A DNA stretch of 27,607 bases from assembly GCA_937922175.1 (NCBI GenBank), contig CAKZUU010000004.1:1-27607 (forward strand), read 5' to 3'. This document shows positions 7,710 to 16,189 of the stretch, piece after piece. How positions within the stretch are numbered: the first letter of the stretch is position 1; each line of letters starts with the position of its first letter. Made by a program: the position numbers and the translations under genes. The notes under the pieces are model-generated. The model searched no databases. It saw nothing but the letters and a program-made list of their open reading frames with translations, and was not told the DNA's origin. The stretch is from an uncultured Gemmataceae bacterium. GTDB lineage: Bacteria > Planctomycetota > Planctomycetia > Gemmatales > Gemmataceae.

Positions 7710-7763
7710 CTGCCTCCAATCGCCTCATGCCAGGGAGGTATGGACAGGTCAAGAGGGTTTCCG

Positions 7764-8510
7764 ATGCGTTTCGCCGAAATGACAGCTCCGGAGATTCGCC
7801 GGATCGACCGACAAAGAGTGGTCGTGGTCGCTCCCGTCGCGGCATGCGAGCAGCACTCAGACCATCTCCCGGTGGCAACCGACACGATTTTGGTGACCGC
7901 AGTCGCTGAGGCGGCCGAACAACAAGCGACCCAGGCCCTGCTCTTGCTCCCGACTCTCTGGCTGGGGGCGAGCCATCATCATTTGCGCTTCGGCGGGACA
8001 TTGTCCGTTCCGGTAGAGACGCACGTGGCGCTGCTGCGAGAGTTCTTCAAGCCCATCCTCGATGACGGTTTTTCGCGGCTGTTGGTTTTGAATGGCCACG
8101 GCGGCAATATCGACACGATGCAGACGGCCCTTCGCTCGATTCAACCGAACTACCCAAGATGTCTTCTCGCGGCGGCATCGTATTGGGACTTAGCTCAGTC
8201 GGAACTTGCGGCCTTGGCCGACGGCCCGCGCAAACTCATGGGCCATGCCTGCGAATTTGAGACGTCGATGATGCTCGCCCTGCGGCCGGATCTGGTCCGC
8301 AATCATCTGATTCGCGACGATATTGAGCCCGAAATCGCCGCATTTCGCGGACTGTTTTTGGCACACGATATGCGCCAGCGGACCGATCACGGGGCCGTCG
8401 GTTACTGCCAACTCGCAACGGCCGAGAAAGGAGAGAAGATGGTGGCCGCCGCTGCTGCTCGGGTCGTCCAGGTCGTGCACGCGCTGCTTCAACAGCCCTT
8501 GCCCAGTTGA
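7764..8510 (+). CDS. Creatininase family amidohydrolase
   Basis: A 248-residue protein of the creatininase family, metal-dependent hydrolases that open cyclic or formyl amides (creatininase, the formamide hydrolase ArfB, mycofactocin MftE). Likely metal ligands are present: Glu29 and His31 in CEQHSDHLP, Asp40 in VATDT, His112 in NGHGGN and Glu164 in HACEFETS. In the common form the first motif is EQHGPHLPLGTDT, so S-D replaces G-P here. Length is normal. ATG 7764 has AGAGGG 6 nt upstream; the frame extends to 7563 but those residues overlap the lipoprotein gene and are not family-like. The substrate cannot be told; planctomycete copies are usually only annotated at family level. Cytoplasmic. 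Confidence 0.9.
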   Translation: MRFAEMTAPEIRRIDRQRVVVVAPVAACEQHSDHLPVATDTILVTAVAEAAEQQATQALLLLPTLWLGASHHHLRFGGTLSVPVETHVALLREFFKPILDDGFSRLLVLNGHGGNIDTMQTALRSIQPNYPRCLLAAASYWDLAQSELAALADGPRKLMGHACEFETSMMLALRPDLVRNHLIRDDIEPEIAAFRGLFLAHDMRQRTDHGAVGYCQLATAEKGEKMVAAAAARVVQVVHALLQQPLPS

Positions 8511-8519
8511 ATCGTCGGC

Positions 8520-8548
8520 TTGTGGGTCCCCTGCCCTTCGCATACAAT
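8520..8548 (+). promoter_or_regulatory. Likely promoter of the Tyr-rich protein gene
   Basis: TTGTGG (8520-8525), a 17-nt spacer, then TACAAT (8543-8548; 5 of 6 to the consensus). It lies 84 nt upstream of the ATG at 8633, just past the end of the creatininase-family gene. Confidence 0.5.
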
Positions 8549-8632
8549 GTTGGGGTGATCGGCAAGAGGGGGGAACTCGAAATCCATTTCTTCTGCCGCT
8601 GTCGCCTTGCCCATTCGCCGAAGGAGCAGACG

Positions 8633-9385
8633 ATGATTCGACCCGTGCTCAGGATGTCAGTTCTCTTCGCGCTGACGACGGGAGGGTTCACCAGCCTCGG
8701 CTTCGCACATGACACTTTTTCCTTGAAAGGATTACCTCACGATCGTCTCGATCAATCGTCCACCTCGGAGGAAATCACGTCATCGGCTCGGGACATCGAC
8801 TCGGAAGCCGATCTGCAGGAGATTAACCTTCGATATCGGCTCGGCTATGTCCGCGGTTGGTATGGTGGCACATACCTCTTGCCACGCACCTATGCTTGGC
8901 GCGCCGGTTATTGGCACGGTTATTATGGTTACCCGAGTTATGCCCGATATTGGGTCAGTTATCCGACCTATTATTATTCGTCCTGTTACCATCCCTGGGT
9001 AACGACGACCTACTACTACAGCGTGCCTTCATGTTGGTCGTCGTCGACGATTGTTTATGACGCATGCACGATACCGATTCGGGCGGCGGCCGTCGCGCCA
9101 TCGCCGTCGGTCCCGGCAGCGTCGGGTACACCTGCGGAGGCATTGCCTCGCTCTCTGCCCGGTGTGCCATCGCAGGTCGAACCGATGAAGCCACCCATGC
9201 CGTTGCCACCTCAACCTGGAGAACCCGCACCCAAGTCGACAAAACCAGATGGCGGCGATCCGCCGACCGACGTGCGCTTGGTACGAGAGAGCCCCGAGCC
9301 GAAGCGATTTCGGTATCCCGCCTACGGTGAGCACATACGGTCGTCCGATTCCATGCGGGTGCATTGGGCGAGGAATACGAAATAG
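8633..9385 (+). CDS. Tyr-rich exported protein with Pro-rich tail
   Basis: A 250-residue exported protein. A signal peptide spans about residues 1-26 (MIRPVLRMSV then a hydrophobic core, cut near GFA-H). Residues 68-142 are extremely aromatic, with 19 tyrosines between positions 68 and 129 plus several Trp (GYWHGYYGYPSYARYW, PTYYYSS, TTTYYYS), and four Cys (118, 134, 145 and none elsewhere in the mature part beyond these three) are too few to suggest a Cys-rich fold. Residues about 150-215 are Ala/Pro-rich and likely disordered. No known domain. ATG 8633 has AAGGAG at 8621-8626. A promoter and a strong terminator frame it as a single-gene unit. Probably envelope or surface; Tyr/Trp-rich exported proteins are common in planctomycetes but not understood. 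Confidence 0.8.
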   Translation: MIRPVLRMSVLFALTTGGFTSLGFAHDTFSLKGLPHDRLDQSSTSEEITSSARDIDSEADLQEINLRYRLGYVRGWYGGTYLLPRTYAWRAGYWHGYYGYPSYARYWVSYPTYYYSSCYHPWVTTTYYYSVPSCWSSSTIVYDACTIPIRAAAVAPSPSVPAASGTPAEALPRSLPGVPSQVEPMKPPMPLPPQPGEPAPKSTKPDGGDPPTDVRLVRESPEPKRFRYPAYGEHIRSSDSMRVHWARNTK

Positions 9386-9424
9386 AATCCGTAAAATTGA
9401 CCTCGCCATCGGATCAAAAACGTG

Positions 9425-9459
9425 GAGCCGGCGCGACGTCTTGTCGTGCTGGCTCTTTT
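9425..9459 (+). terminator. Intrinsic terminator after the Tyr-rich protein gene
   Basis: A 13-bp stem (9425-9437 with 9443-9455; two G-T pairs) closes a 5-nt loop GTCTT and is followed by TTTT at 9456-9459. It lies just before the end of the converging glycosyltransferase gene. Confidence 0.92.
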
Positions 9460-9472
9460 ATTGGGAGGTTAG

Positions 9473-11062
9473 CTACCGGTTTCGTTCGATGACCAATAGG
9501 TCACACAAGCCCCAAGGTGTCTCACTGGCTAATTTGTCGTACCAGACTTCGGTATCGATGTCGCGTCGGAAGGCAACTCTCTCCGCGATGCGCAGGTCGC
9601 TTGGTAAGGCCAGGCGGATCGACTCAAAGGAGTGGCGATGAGTACACAGGAGGACGGTACGCGGGTTCTGGCGCAAAGCGTCGATGAGTTCGGGAAAGTT
9701 CTTACTGCGAATATTCCGTAAATCATCTCGCTCGAGATAGAAGGCAACGGAATCACACGATCGGGGAAAACACAACACCGGCTGGCAGCGATCGGCACAA
9801 TAGGGAATAACTTTGTCGGGCTCTCCCATCGGAGATCGCAGTTTTGCATACCAAGGTATCAAGAAGAGGTTGAAGACCACGAGCAGGATGAAGCTGATCG
9901 CCGCAAGACCGGCCGCAAGTCGCCGAACCCAACGCTTACCTTGGGCGACGTACCAACCGAAACCCAAGGCACTGATTGGAAACGCGGGGAGGATGTAGGT
10001 TGGCAATTTGGATCCCGACAAAGAAAAGAAAAGTAGAACCCAGCATCCAGCCAGGAAATAAAAGCCCAGTTCCCTCGGACGCGGAGGGGAATCGACGGTA
10101 GGGCGTCGGAGGAATGAGGAGACCAGGCCCGGAAGGAACCAGGCCGCGGGTAGTAAGCCTGCCCAAGCGATGGGAAGGTAAAACCAGATCGGTCGAATGT
10201 GATCAAACGGGGCAAAGAAACGAACGACGTTGTGCTCCCACAAAAAGTATCGCAAAAAGACAGGTTCGCGGAAACCGATGGCGACATACCACGGCAAGCT
10301 GATCGCTAAAGAACCCAGGACATACTCAACGTAAGATCGCGAACCGACGACGGCTGAGATCCGCTGTAATCGGCTGTAAACCCAAATCGGAATCAGCACC
10401 AGGACGAGTGCGACCGGACCTTTCGTGAGAATGCCAAGACCGGTGGCCAGCCAAGAAATCCGCCACCACGTGCGTCGAAGTTGACCTTGGCGAATCGCCT
10501 CGAGAGCCGCCCAGGTGGAGGCGGCGGTCCACAGGGTGAGCAAGCCATCGAGAATCAGGAGCCGACCCATCACGATGAACCCGGGTGCCACGGTCAAAAA
10601 AACCGTTCCCCAAAGCGCACTTCGTTCCCCGAGATGACGTCGTCCGAAGAGATACGTCAGAAGGATCGTGGTGTGCAGCGCCCCCGCGGGGATCAGTCGG
10701 GCCGACCACGCCGAGACACCAAACAACTGATAACTCATCATCACCAGCCAATACAACAACGGCGGCTTGTCCAGGTAAGGCTCACCCTGTAAGTGTGGAA
10801 CGATCCAATCGCCTCGATCCAGCATTTCGCGGGGAATCTCGGCGTAGCGTGATTCGTCCGGCTCGAACAAATGATGCGAGAGATCTCCGTACAGGAGGGG
10901 GCAGGGCAACAGCAACAGGAGCCCGAATACCACGCGATTGATCCGACCGACCGATGGTGGTTCGCCAGGGAACAAGACTCTGGACCACAACCACGTCGCT
11001 CCTTCCGGCAGCGACTGGGGGTGCGAATGCTCCCAGGAATGGGTCGTCGAGGTTGTGGCCAT
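9473..11062 (-). CDS. ArnT/PMT-type membrane glycosyltransferase
   Basis: A 529-residue integral membrane protein of the PMT/ArnT superfamily (GT-C fold), which moves a sugar from a polyprenyl-phosphate donor to lipid A or protein at the outer face of the inner membrane. The first periplasmic loop carries the key motif EPDESRYAEIPREM (residues 67-80), with the acidic DE pair, and YLDKPPLLYW (96-105), both typical of ArnT-like enzymes. About ten or more hydrophobic helices follow, starting near residue 43, then a soluble C-terminal part from about residue 410. Residues 1-40 are polar and cytoplasmic. The acceptor is unknown; no arn genes lie nearby, so I do not give the arnT name. It converges with the Tyr-rich gene and diverges from the cyclase-repeat gene. 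Confidence 0.9.
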   Translation of the reverse strand: MATTSTTHSWEHSHPQSLPEGATWLWSRVLFPGEPPSVGRINRVVFGLLLLLPCPLLYGDLSHHLFEPDESRYAEIPREMLDRGDWIVPHLQGEPYLDKPPLLYWLVMMSYQLFGVSAWSARLIPAGALHTTILLTYLFGRRHLGERSALWGTVFLTVAPGFIVMGRLLILDGLLTLWTAASTWAALEAIRQGQLRRTWWRISWLATGLGILTKGPVALVLVLIPIWVYSRLQRISAVVGSRSYVEYVLGSLAISLPWYVAIGFREPVFLRYFLWEHNVVRFFAPFDHIRPIWFYLPIAWAGLLPAAWFLPGLVSSFLRRPTVDSPPRPRELGFYFLAGCWVLLFFSLSGSKLPTYILPAFPISALGFGWYVAQGKRWVRRLAAGLAAISFILLVVFNLFLIPWYAKLRSPMGEPDKVIPYCADRCQPVLCFPRSCDSVAFYLERDDLRNIRSKNFPELIDALRQNPRTVLLCTHRHSFESIRLALPSDLRIAERVAFRRDIDTEVWYDKLASETPWGLCDLLVIERNR

Positions 11063-11288
11063 ATAAAGGCTCCGGAATGGGTCTAGACCGTTGGGTTGGT
11101 CAGTGTGCCAAACACTGGCCGAGGGGTCAACCCGCGTTCGTTGGATATTCCGTGCCCGAACCTGTCCATTCCGTGGTCAAACCGTGGCCGATGACCACCG
11201 TCGCCTTCGTGGGTCTGAGCACGGCATACGACTTGCTTGCGTACAATGAAGATTCGGGATGGTTTGTTGCCGGTTTAACGAGGTCAAC

Positions 11289-12413
11289 ATGAGAACCCAA
11301 TTATTCGTCGGGGTCTACCTGATTGGCTGCTTGCCCGGGGGGGTGTGGGCGGGCGAACCCCAGCGGCCTGTCCAACGCCAATGGGAACAAATGGTGGACA
11401 GGGCCATCGAGTTTTTGCGACAGTCACAAGCCGAAAATGGTTCGTGGAGTTCCAATCGAAACCCCGGCATCACAGGCGTCGTGCTCACCGGAATTCTGGA
11501 AACGGGACGGGTGTCGGTGGACGACCCGATGGTGACGAAAGCCATCCATTATATTGAATCGCTCATTAACCCCGAGGCCGGTCACATTGCCGGCCCCGGA
11601 GCGCGAGTGCAGCTCCAAAATTACGTAACGAGCGTCAATGTGATGGCCCTGCGTGCCGCTGGCTCCGACAAATATCAAGCGGTCGTCAAAAACGCCGCGG
11701 AATTCTTGAAGAAACTGCAATGGGATGAGGGCGAAGGCAAAACTCCCGAGGATGACTTTTACGGCGGAGCGGGCTACGACAGTCGTTCGCGGCCCGACAT
11801 GTCCAATACGCAATTTTTCCTCGAAGCACTGAAGGCGGCGGGTGTGCCGCCCGATGACCCTGCTTTCCGCAAGGCCTTGGTTTTCGTCAGCCGCAGTCAA
11901 AACTTCAAAAGTGAGTACAACGACCGACCCTGGGCGGACAAAATCAACGACGGGAGTTTCATCTACACGCCTGCCGGCGGCGGAGAAACCAAAATTGATA
12001 ACGCGCAACAGGCTTTTCCAGGCTACGGCAGTATGACCTATGCCGGGATCAAAAGCATGATCTACTGCGGCGTCTCGAAAGACGATCCCCGCATGAAAAA
12101 AGCCATTGAATGGGTGCAAAAGAATTACACACTGGACGCCAACCCTGGGATGCCGAAAGCGACGGCAGATCGCGGCTTGTACTACTATTACCACACCTTT
12201 GCCAAGGCGCTGTACTTGCTTGGTGAACGAGTCATTATCGATGCGCAAGGACGGCAGCATGACTGGCGAGCTGATTTAATCGCGGCCCTTGCCCAAAGGC
12301 AACGAGCTGATGGCAGTTGGGCCAACGACAACGATCGATGGATGGAGGGCGACCCTCACCTCGTGACGGGCTTCGCGTTGATGGCGTTGGCCTATTGCAA
12401 ACCAACTCCCTGA
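11289..12413 (+). CDS. Secreted prenyltransferase/squalene-oxidase-repeat protein
   Basis: A 374-residue exported protein built of alpha-alpha barrel repeats of the prenyltransferase/squalene-hopene cyclase type. A signal peptide covers about residues 1-21 (hydrophobic core, cut near VWA-G). Repeats are visible as AIEFLRQSQAENGSW (40-54), AAEFLKKLQWDEG, ALVFVSRSQN, AIEWVQKNYT and LIAALAQRQRADGSWAND near the end; the GSW turns are the QW-like elements. It lacks the DxDD catalytic motif of hopene cyclases and is about half their length, so it is probably not a terpene cyclase. Such secreted barrels are common in planctomycetes, with unknown role. ATG 11289 has GAGG about 6 nt upstream; a TACAAT at 11242-11247 is a possible -10. 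Confidence 0.87.
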   Translation: MRTQLFVGVYLIGCLPGGVWAGEPQRPVQRQWEQMVDRAIEFLRQSQAENGSWSSNRNPGITGVVLTGILETGRVSVDDPMVTKAIHYIESLINPEAGHIAGPGARVQLQNYVTSVNVMALRAAGSDKYQAVVKNAAEFLKKLQWDEGEGKTPEDDFYGGAGYDSRSRPDMSNTQFFLEALKAAGVPPDDPAFRKALVFVSRSQNFKSEYNDRPWADKINDGSFIYTPAGGGETKIDNAQQAFPGYGSMTYAGIKSMIYCGVSKDDPRMKKAIEWVQKNYTLDANPGMPKATADRGLYYYYHTFAKALYLLGERVIIDAQGRQHDWRADLIAALAQRQRADGSWANDNDRWMEGDPHLVTGFALMALAYCKPTP

Positions 12414-12464
12414 TCGTCTGCCCCCACCTGTTGCGTTCGGGAAGAGGGAAATAGACTAAGGCAT

Positions 12465-13508
12465 ATGTCCCAATTTCTCCCTCTTCTCGAAGCGGCGTTG
12501 CCACGAATCCATCCGCCGATCGCTTGGGTTCTCGGTGCTCCACGATTGATCGCGCAACTGGCCGCTCGGCTCGACCAACCCCGCGCGATCGCATATCAGA
12601 TGGATCTGTTTCAAGCGACGCGACTCCGCGAAGAGTTGGCCGACGCGGGCTGTCCCCTTCAAGTCCAGGCATCCGCCGATCTATGGGATCTGCCGGCGGA
12701 TTTCCAGACCGTTGTTTTCCCGTCGCCGCCGCGAGCCGAGCGCGAGTTGAAAATCGACATGGTCGAGCAGGCGTTTCATGTCTTGCAACCGGGTGGAGCC
12801 CTCATCGTTTTGTCGCCTCACCGTGGCGATGACTTGTATCCGAAGTTGCTGAAGAAGATATTCGGCAAAGCCTCGTTGACGGAGACGTCCGATGGTTCGA
12901 TCATCTGGGCGTACCGACAAGGCGATCGACCCCGCCGACGGCACGAAATGTGGGTTCATGCCCGAGTCGACGACGCTGGGCCGTTGCGGTTCCTGACTCG
13001 ACCCGGGGTGTTCACCTACGGGCAACTCGATGCGGGAACTCGCGCGCTCCTTCTCGCCGCCGAAATCCGCCCTGGCGACCGCGTGCTCGACCTGGGATGC
13101 GGTGCGGGCGCAGTGGGATTGGCGGCGGCCCGACGCACCGGTCCATCGGGCCACATCGCTTTCATCGACAGCAACCTTCGGGCAGCGGCGCTGGCCGACT
13201 TGAATGCGCGCCATGCGGGTTTATCAAATTTTCGAGTGTACACCGCCAGCCGACTCGAATCTCTGCCGACGGACGAGTTCGACGTGATCCTTACCAACCC
13301 GCCGTATTACGCGATCGACTCTATCACCCAACTCTTTGTCGAACGATCGCACGCGCTGCTCAAACCGGGCGGCCGGTTCTACCTCGTGACCAAACAATGG
13401 GCGAGCGTCGATCCCATTGTGCAACAGAAGTATGGGGAACCCGAAGTTTTTGAAAGCCGCGGTTACTACATCCTTGCCGCCCGGCGAGCCGATTCGTCGC
13501 AGGCGTGA
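12465..13508 (+). CDS. RsmC/RlmG-like class I methyltransferase
   Basis: A 347-residue SAM-dependent methyltransferase in two halves. Residues about 180-340 are the active Rossmann domain: FTYGQLDAGTRALL (183-196), SAM motif VLDLGCGAG (207-215) and the catalytic NPPYY (278-282), a motif of N-methyltransferases acting on guanine or adenine. Residues 1-170 look like the degenerate N-terminal methyltransferase domain of RsmC/RlmG (23S/16S rRNA guanine-N2 methyltransferases): PSPPRAERE keeps the place of the NPP motif, and HVLQPGGALIVLS resembles the late strand. The overall plan therefore fits an rRNA m2G enzyme; which base is unknown. It follows the cyclase-repeat gene by 51 nt; the ATG has AAGG nearby. 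The cupin gene begins 32 nt downstream. Confidence 0.88.
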   Translation: MSQFLPLLEAALPRIHPPIAWVLGAPRLIAQLAARLDQPRAIAYQMDLFQATRLREELADAGCPLQVQASADLWDLPADFQTVVFPSPPRAERELKIDMVEQAFHVLQPGGALIVLSPHRGDDLYPKLLKKIFGKASLTETSDGSIIWAYRQGDRPRRRHEMWVHARVDDAGPLRFLTRPGVFTYGQLDAGTRALLLAAEIRPGDRVLDLGCGAGAVGLAAARRTGPSGHIAFIDSNLRAAALADLNARHAGLSNFRVYTASRLESLPTDEFDVILTNPPYYAIDSITQLFVERSHALLKPGGRFYLVTKQWASVDPIVQQKYGEPEVFESRGYYILAARRADSSQA

Positions 13509-13540
13509 AATCGGTAATGGTCGGCGTCCAGGAGAGCCAC

Positions 13541-14038
13541 ATGCCATTAGTCCAGGAAATCATTCGAACTCTACAATTAGTCCCACATCCCCTCGAGGGA
13601 GGTTATTTCCGCGAAACGTACCGATCGGTGGCACAGATCGATCGTCACGGGGAGTCGCGATCGCTCGGCACCGCCATTTACTACCTTCTCACGCCACAGA
13701 CGTTTTCGGCGATCCATCGTTTGCCGACCGATGAAATTTTTCATTTCTACTTGGGAGACCCGGTGCAGATGCTGCAACTTTGGCCGGACGGCTCGACCTG
13801 CGTCGTGACGTTAGGCTCGGGCGTCTTGATCGGCCACCAACCGCAAGTGGTCGTTCCGGGCGGCGTCTGGCAGGGAAGCCAACTCGTCGAGGGGGGGCGC
13901 TTCGCCCTGTTGGGAACAACCATGGCTCCCGGATTCGATGAGGAGGACTACGAACCAGGGCAACGCGACGACCTGCTGCGACAGTACCCCGGCGAGGCTG
14001 AATTGATTCGGCGACTGACACGGGATCGCTCCTCTTAA
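13541..14038 (+). CDS. DUF985 cupin protein
   Basis: A 165-residue single-domain cupin of the DUF985 family (Pfam Cupin_5). The marks are the start IIRTLQLVPHPLEGGYFRET (residues about 5-24), TAIYYLLTP, the His-containing strand DEIFHFYLGDP, and the late VPGGVWQGSQL and GTTMAPGFDEEDYE. The family is a small beta-barrel; its substrate is not established. ATG 13541 has AGGAG 8 nt upstream (CCAGGAGAGCCACATG), so I prefer it to the GTG at 13505 that overlaps the methyltransferase. It probably shares a transcript with the methyltransferase. The role of these cupins is unknown, though some relatives are thought to act on sugars. Confidence 0.9.
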   Translation: MPLVQEIIRTLQLVPHPLEGGYFRETYRSVAQIDRHGESRSLGTAIYYLLTPQTFSAIHRLPTDEIFHFYLGDPVQMLQLWPDGSTCVVTLGSGVLIGHQPQVVVPGGVWQGSQLVEGGRFALLGTTMAPGFDEEDYEPGQRDDLLRQYPGEAELIRRLTRDRSS

Positions 14039-14068
14039 CCAATCGAAGCTCGATTGCAGAATTCCCCC

Positions 14069-14096
14069 TTGACAGGGCCGCTGGGGGCGTTATCGT
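14069..14096 (+). promoter_or_regulatory. Likely promoter of the MazG-like gene
   Basis: A perfect TTGACA -35 (14069-14074), a 16-nt spacer and a TATCGT -10 (14091-14096; 4 of 6) lie 90 nt upstream of the ATG at 14187, in the gap after the cupin gene. Confidence 0.5.
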
Positions 14097-14186
14097 CCTG
14101 CCGCTCGGACCGAGGGGGAGCTGCCGACCGGCGCAGGGGGTGCCGAGACGTCGGCAAGCAAGGGTCCAAGGAAAACTGGCGGCCGC

Positions 14187-14555
14187 ATGTCGGACTCCAC
14201 GACCACGATTGCGGAGTTGAAAGAGGCTGTCCGGCGATTCGCCGCCGAGCGGCAGTGGGAACCGTTTCACTCGCCGAAAAACCTGGCCATGGCCCTGGCG
14301 TGTGAAGTTGGGGAACTTTTGGAAATCTATCGTTGGATCGATAGCGAGCCATCTCGCCGCGTGGTGGACGATCCGGAGAAGCGTTTGGCTGTGGCCGATG
14401 AATTAGCCGACATCGCTTGTCTATTGTTCAACCTGTGCTTGAGCACCGGAATTGATCTGAGTGACGCCATTCATGACAAGATGATCCGCAACGCGCGGAA
14501 ATATCCGGCTCCCGACCCCGACAGAACGACCTCGAATCGGAGGGACGAGTCATGA
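14187..14555 (+). CDS. MazG-like nucleotide pyrophosphohydrolase (COG1694/DCTPP1 type)
   Basis: A 122-residue all-alpha NTP pyrophosphatase. It resembles the RS21-C6/DCTPP1 branch: FHSPKNLAMALACEVGELLE (residues 27-46) matches the family block in which Glu40, Glu43 and Glu46 set the metal site, and DELADIACLLFN (71-82) gives the second acidic helix (Asp71, Glu72, Asp75). Such enzymes split unwanted nucleoside triphosphates, often dCTP or modified dCTP, to the monophosphate. Length is right. The stop overlaps the start of the DUF11 gene in ATGA (14552-14555), so the two are translationally coupled; this neighbour gives no hint of substrate. Its ribosome site is weak (AAGGAA about 14 nt away). 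Cytoplasmic. Confidence 0.9.
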   Translation: MSDSTTTIAELKEAVRRFAAERQWEPFHSPKNLAMALACEVGELLEIYRWIDSEPSRRVVDDPEKRLAVADELADIACLLFNLCLSTGIDLSDAIHDKMIRNARKYPAPDPDRTTSNRRDES

Positions 14556-16189
14556 AACATTGGCTCGGCGTTCACATCGCCTGGTTACTGTTGGCGGCCT
14601 GCGTCGGCGCGGACGATGCCGGTTCCCGCCCTGCGACACCGGGAACCCTGCCGCCTCTTTCGTCGCGACCGACAACCGCCCTCAAGGGCGTTCCGGTCCC
14701 CGAGTTTTCCGCCGAACCAGCGACCGGCCAAGCAATCGCCATGCCCTCGGCGATTCCTCTGCGCGACGCTCGCTCGGTCCCGATCGCATCCCAATCGCCT
14801 CAAGTATCGGTTCAGATCGTTAGCGCGCCGACAGCAAACGCGGGTCAACCGACCGAACATGAAATCATCGTTCGCAACGTGGGGCAGCACACCGTCGAAG
14901 GGGTTCGCGTCGAGGAACCGTTGCCGCCATCAACCCGGTATCTTGGGGGCGAGCCATGGGCGAACCGGAGCAGCAACTCCCTGGTGTGGGAGCTTGGTAA
15001 CCTGGAGGCAGGGGCCGAAAGACGCATCCGCGTCGAGTGTCTCAGCAGCGCTGAAGGTGAAATTTCCTGGCAAGCACGCGTGACGTTCAGCACCCTCTGC
15101 GGAACAACGGTGCGTATAACTCGGCCCAAATTGGAGGTGAAGATCACGGGTCCGGAGTCGGCCTTGGTCGGAGAAACGGTCGTCTACCACATCACTTTAG
15201 CCAATACCGGTACAGGTCCGATTCGGCGCATTCTTCTTCGTGATCGGCTGCCGGCGGGGCTGCACCATCCCGCCGGCGAGTTGTTGGAAGCGGAGGTCGT
15301 TGGGCTGGAGCCAGGCGAATCGCGCCACGTCACATTGAAAACGACGGCCGTGAAAACCGGAGCATTTGAACATCAACTCGAGGCCTACGCCGACGAATCG
15401 ATGACCAAGGTGAAACAGGCAGGCACCTTGCAGAATTCGGACTTGGAATCAATCGCAAAGACGACGATTCGCATCATCGAACCGGCGCTGGAGATCCGGG
15501 TCGGCGCACCGAAAATCTGTTTGATCAAGTGCGAAGGGTTAGTCTCAATCGAGGTAACTAACCCGGGGACCGCCGCCGCTCGCATGGTCCGAGTGGGGAC
15601 ACGAATCCCCGAGGGAACCGAGTTCGTGGCGGTGGACGAGGGCGGTCGATACAACGCGGCCAGCCGAACGGTAAGTTGGTCGTGTCCGACGCTGGAGCCG
15701 GGAGGGAAAAAAGTCTGGACAATGAAGATTCGAGGCGTGGGCTTGGGGCCGACGACCTGCACCGCCGTGGCCGTGGCAGAGCCGGGATTGCATGCCAAAG
15801 GGGAGGCCTCATTCTCCGTCGAAGGTATCCCGGCGCTGTCGCTGGAGGTAATCGACCTGGATGACCCATCACCGGTCGATACCGACGCGCAGTACGAGAT
15901 TCGTGTTGTCAATCAAGGAACGTGTCCGTGCACGGGGATTCAGATCGTTGCGCAATTGCCCGAGGGCATGGAGCTGCGAGAGGCCTCGGCACCCACATCG
16001 TATAAGGTTCAGGTAGGTCAGGTACAGTTTTCACCGTTCGCAAAATTGGCGACGAAGGCTGACCTGATCTACCGATTAAAAGTGAGGAGCAAGGCAGCCG
16101 GCGATTTACGATTCCGCGTTCAATTGACCTGCGATCAATTACAGCAACCGGTGTTCAAAGAAGAGAGCAGCCGGTTCTACCGACCCTAA
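14552..16189 (+). CDS. Exported DUF11-repeat protein
   Basis: A 545-residue exported protein of Ig-like DUF11 repeats. A signal peptide spans about residues 1-20 (MKHWLGVHIAWLLLAACVGA; a lipobox-like LLAAC is possible, so it may be a lipoprotein with lipidated Cys17). After a Pro/Ser-rich linker (about 20-85) come about four DUF11-type domains at about 88-195, 200-300, 310-420 and 430-540, each with a strand such as EHEIIVRNVGQHTVEGV or YHITLANTGTGPIR followed by DRLPAGL or EEPLPPSTRY and a Glu-X-Gly turn (LEPGESRHV). DUF11 repeats occur in large surface and envelope proteins of planctomycetes. Start ATG 14552 overlaps the MazG-like stop. Probably structural or adhesive at the envelope; no enzyme motif. 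Confidence 0.9.
   Translation: MKHWLGVHIAWLLLAACVGADDAGSRPATPGTLPPLSSRPTTALKGVPVPEFSAEPATGQAIAMPSAIPLRDARSVPIASQSPQVSVQIVSAPTANAGQPTEHEIIVRNVGQHTVEGVRVEEPLPPSTRYLGGEPWANRSSNSLVWELGNLEAGAERRIRVECLSSAEGEISWQARVTFSTLCGTTVRITRPKLEVKITGPESALVGETVVYHITLANTGTGPIRRILLRDRLPAGLHHPAGELLEAEVVGLEPGESRHVTLKTTAVKTGAFEHQLEAYADESMTKVKQAGTLQNSDLESIAKTTIRIIEPALEIRVGAPKICLIKCEGLVSIEVTNPGTAAARMVRVGTRIPEGTEFVAVDEGGRYNAASRTVSWSCPTLEPGGKKVWTMKIRGVGLGPTTCTAVAVAEPGLHAKGEASFSVEGIPALSLEVIDLDDPSPVDTDAQYEIRVVNQGTCPCTGIQIVAQLPEGMELREASAPTSYKVQVGQVQFSPFAKLATKADLIYRLKVRSKAAGDLRFRVQLTCDQLQQPVFKEESSRFYRP

Noticed and set aside
11424..12260. 278-codon frame on - inside the cyclase-repeat gene
   Set aside because: Shadow of a clearly coding + gene; no family resemblance.
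14041..14055. Short hairpin AATCGA-AGC-TCGATT after the DUF985 cupin gene
   Set aside because: Six base pairs with no T-run; too weak to call a terminator.
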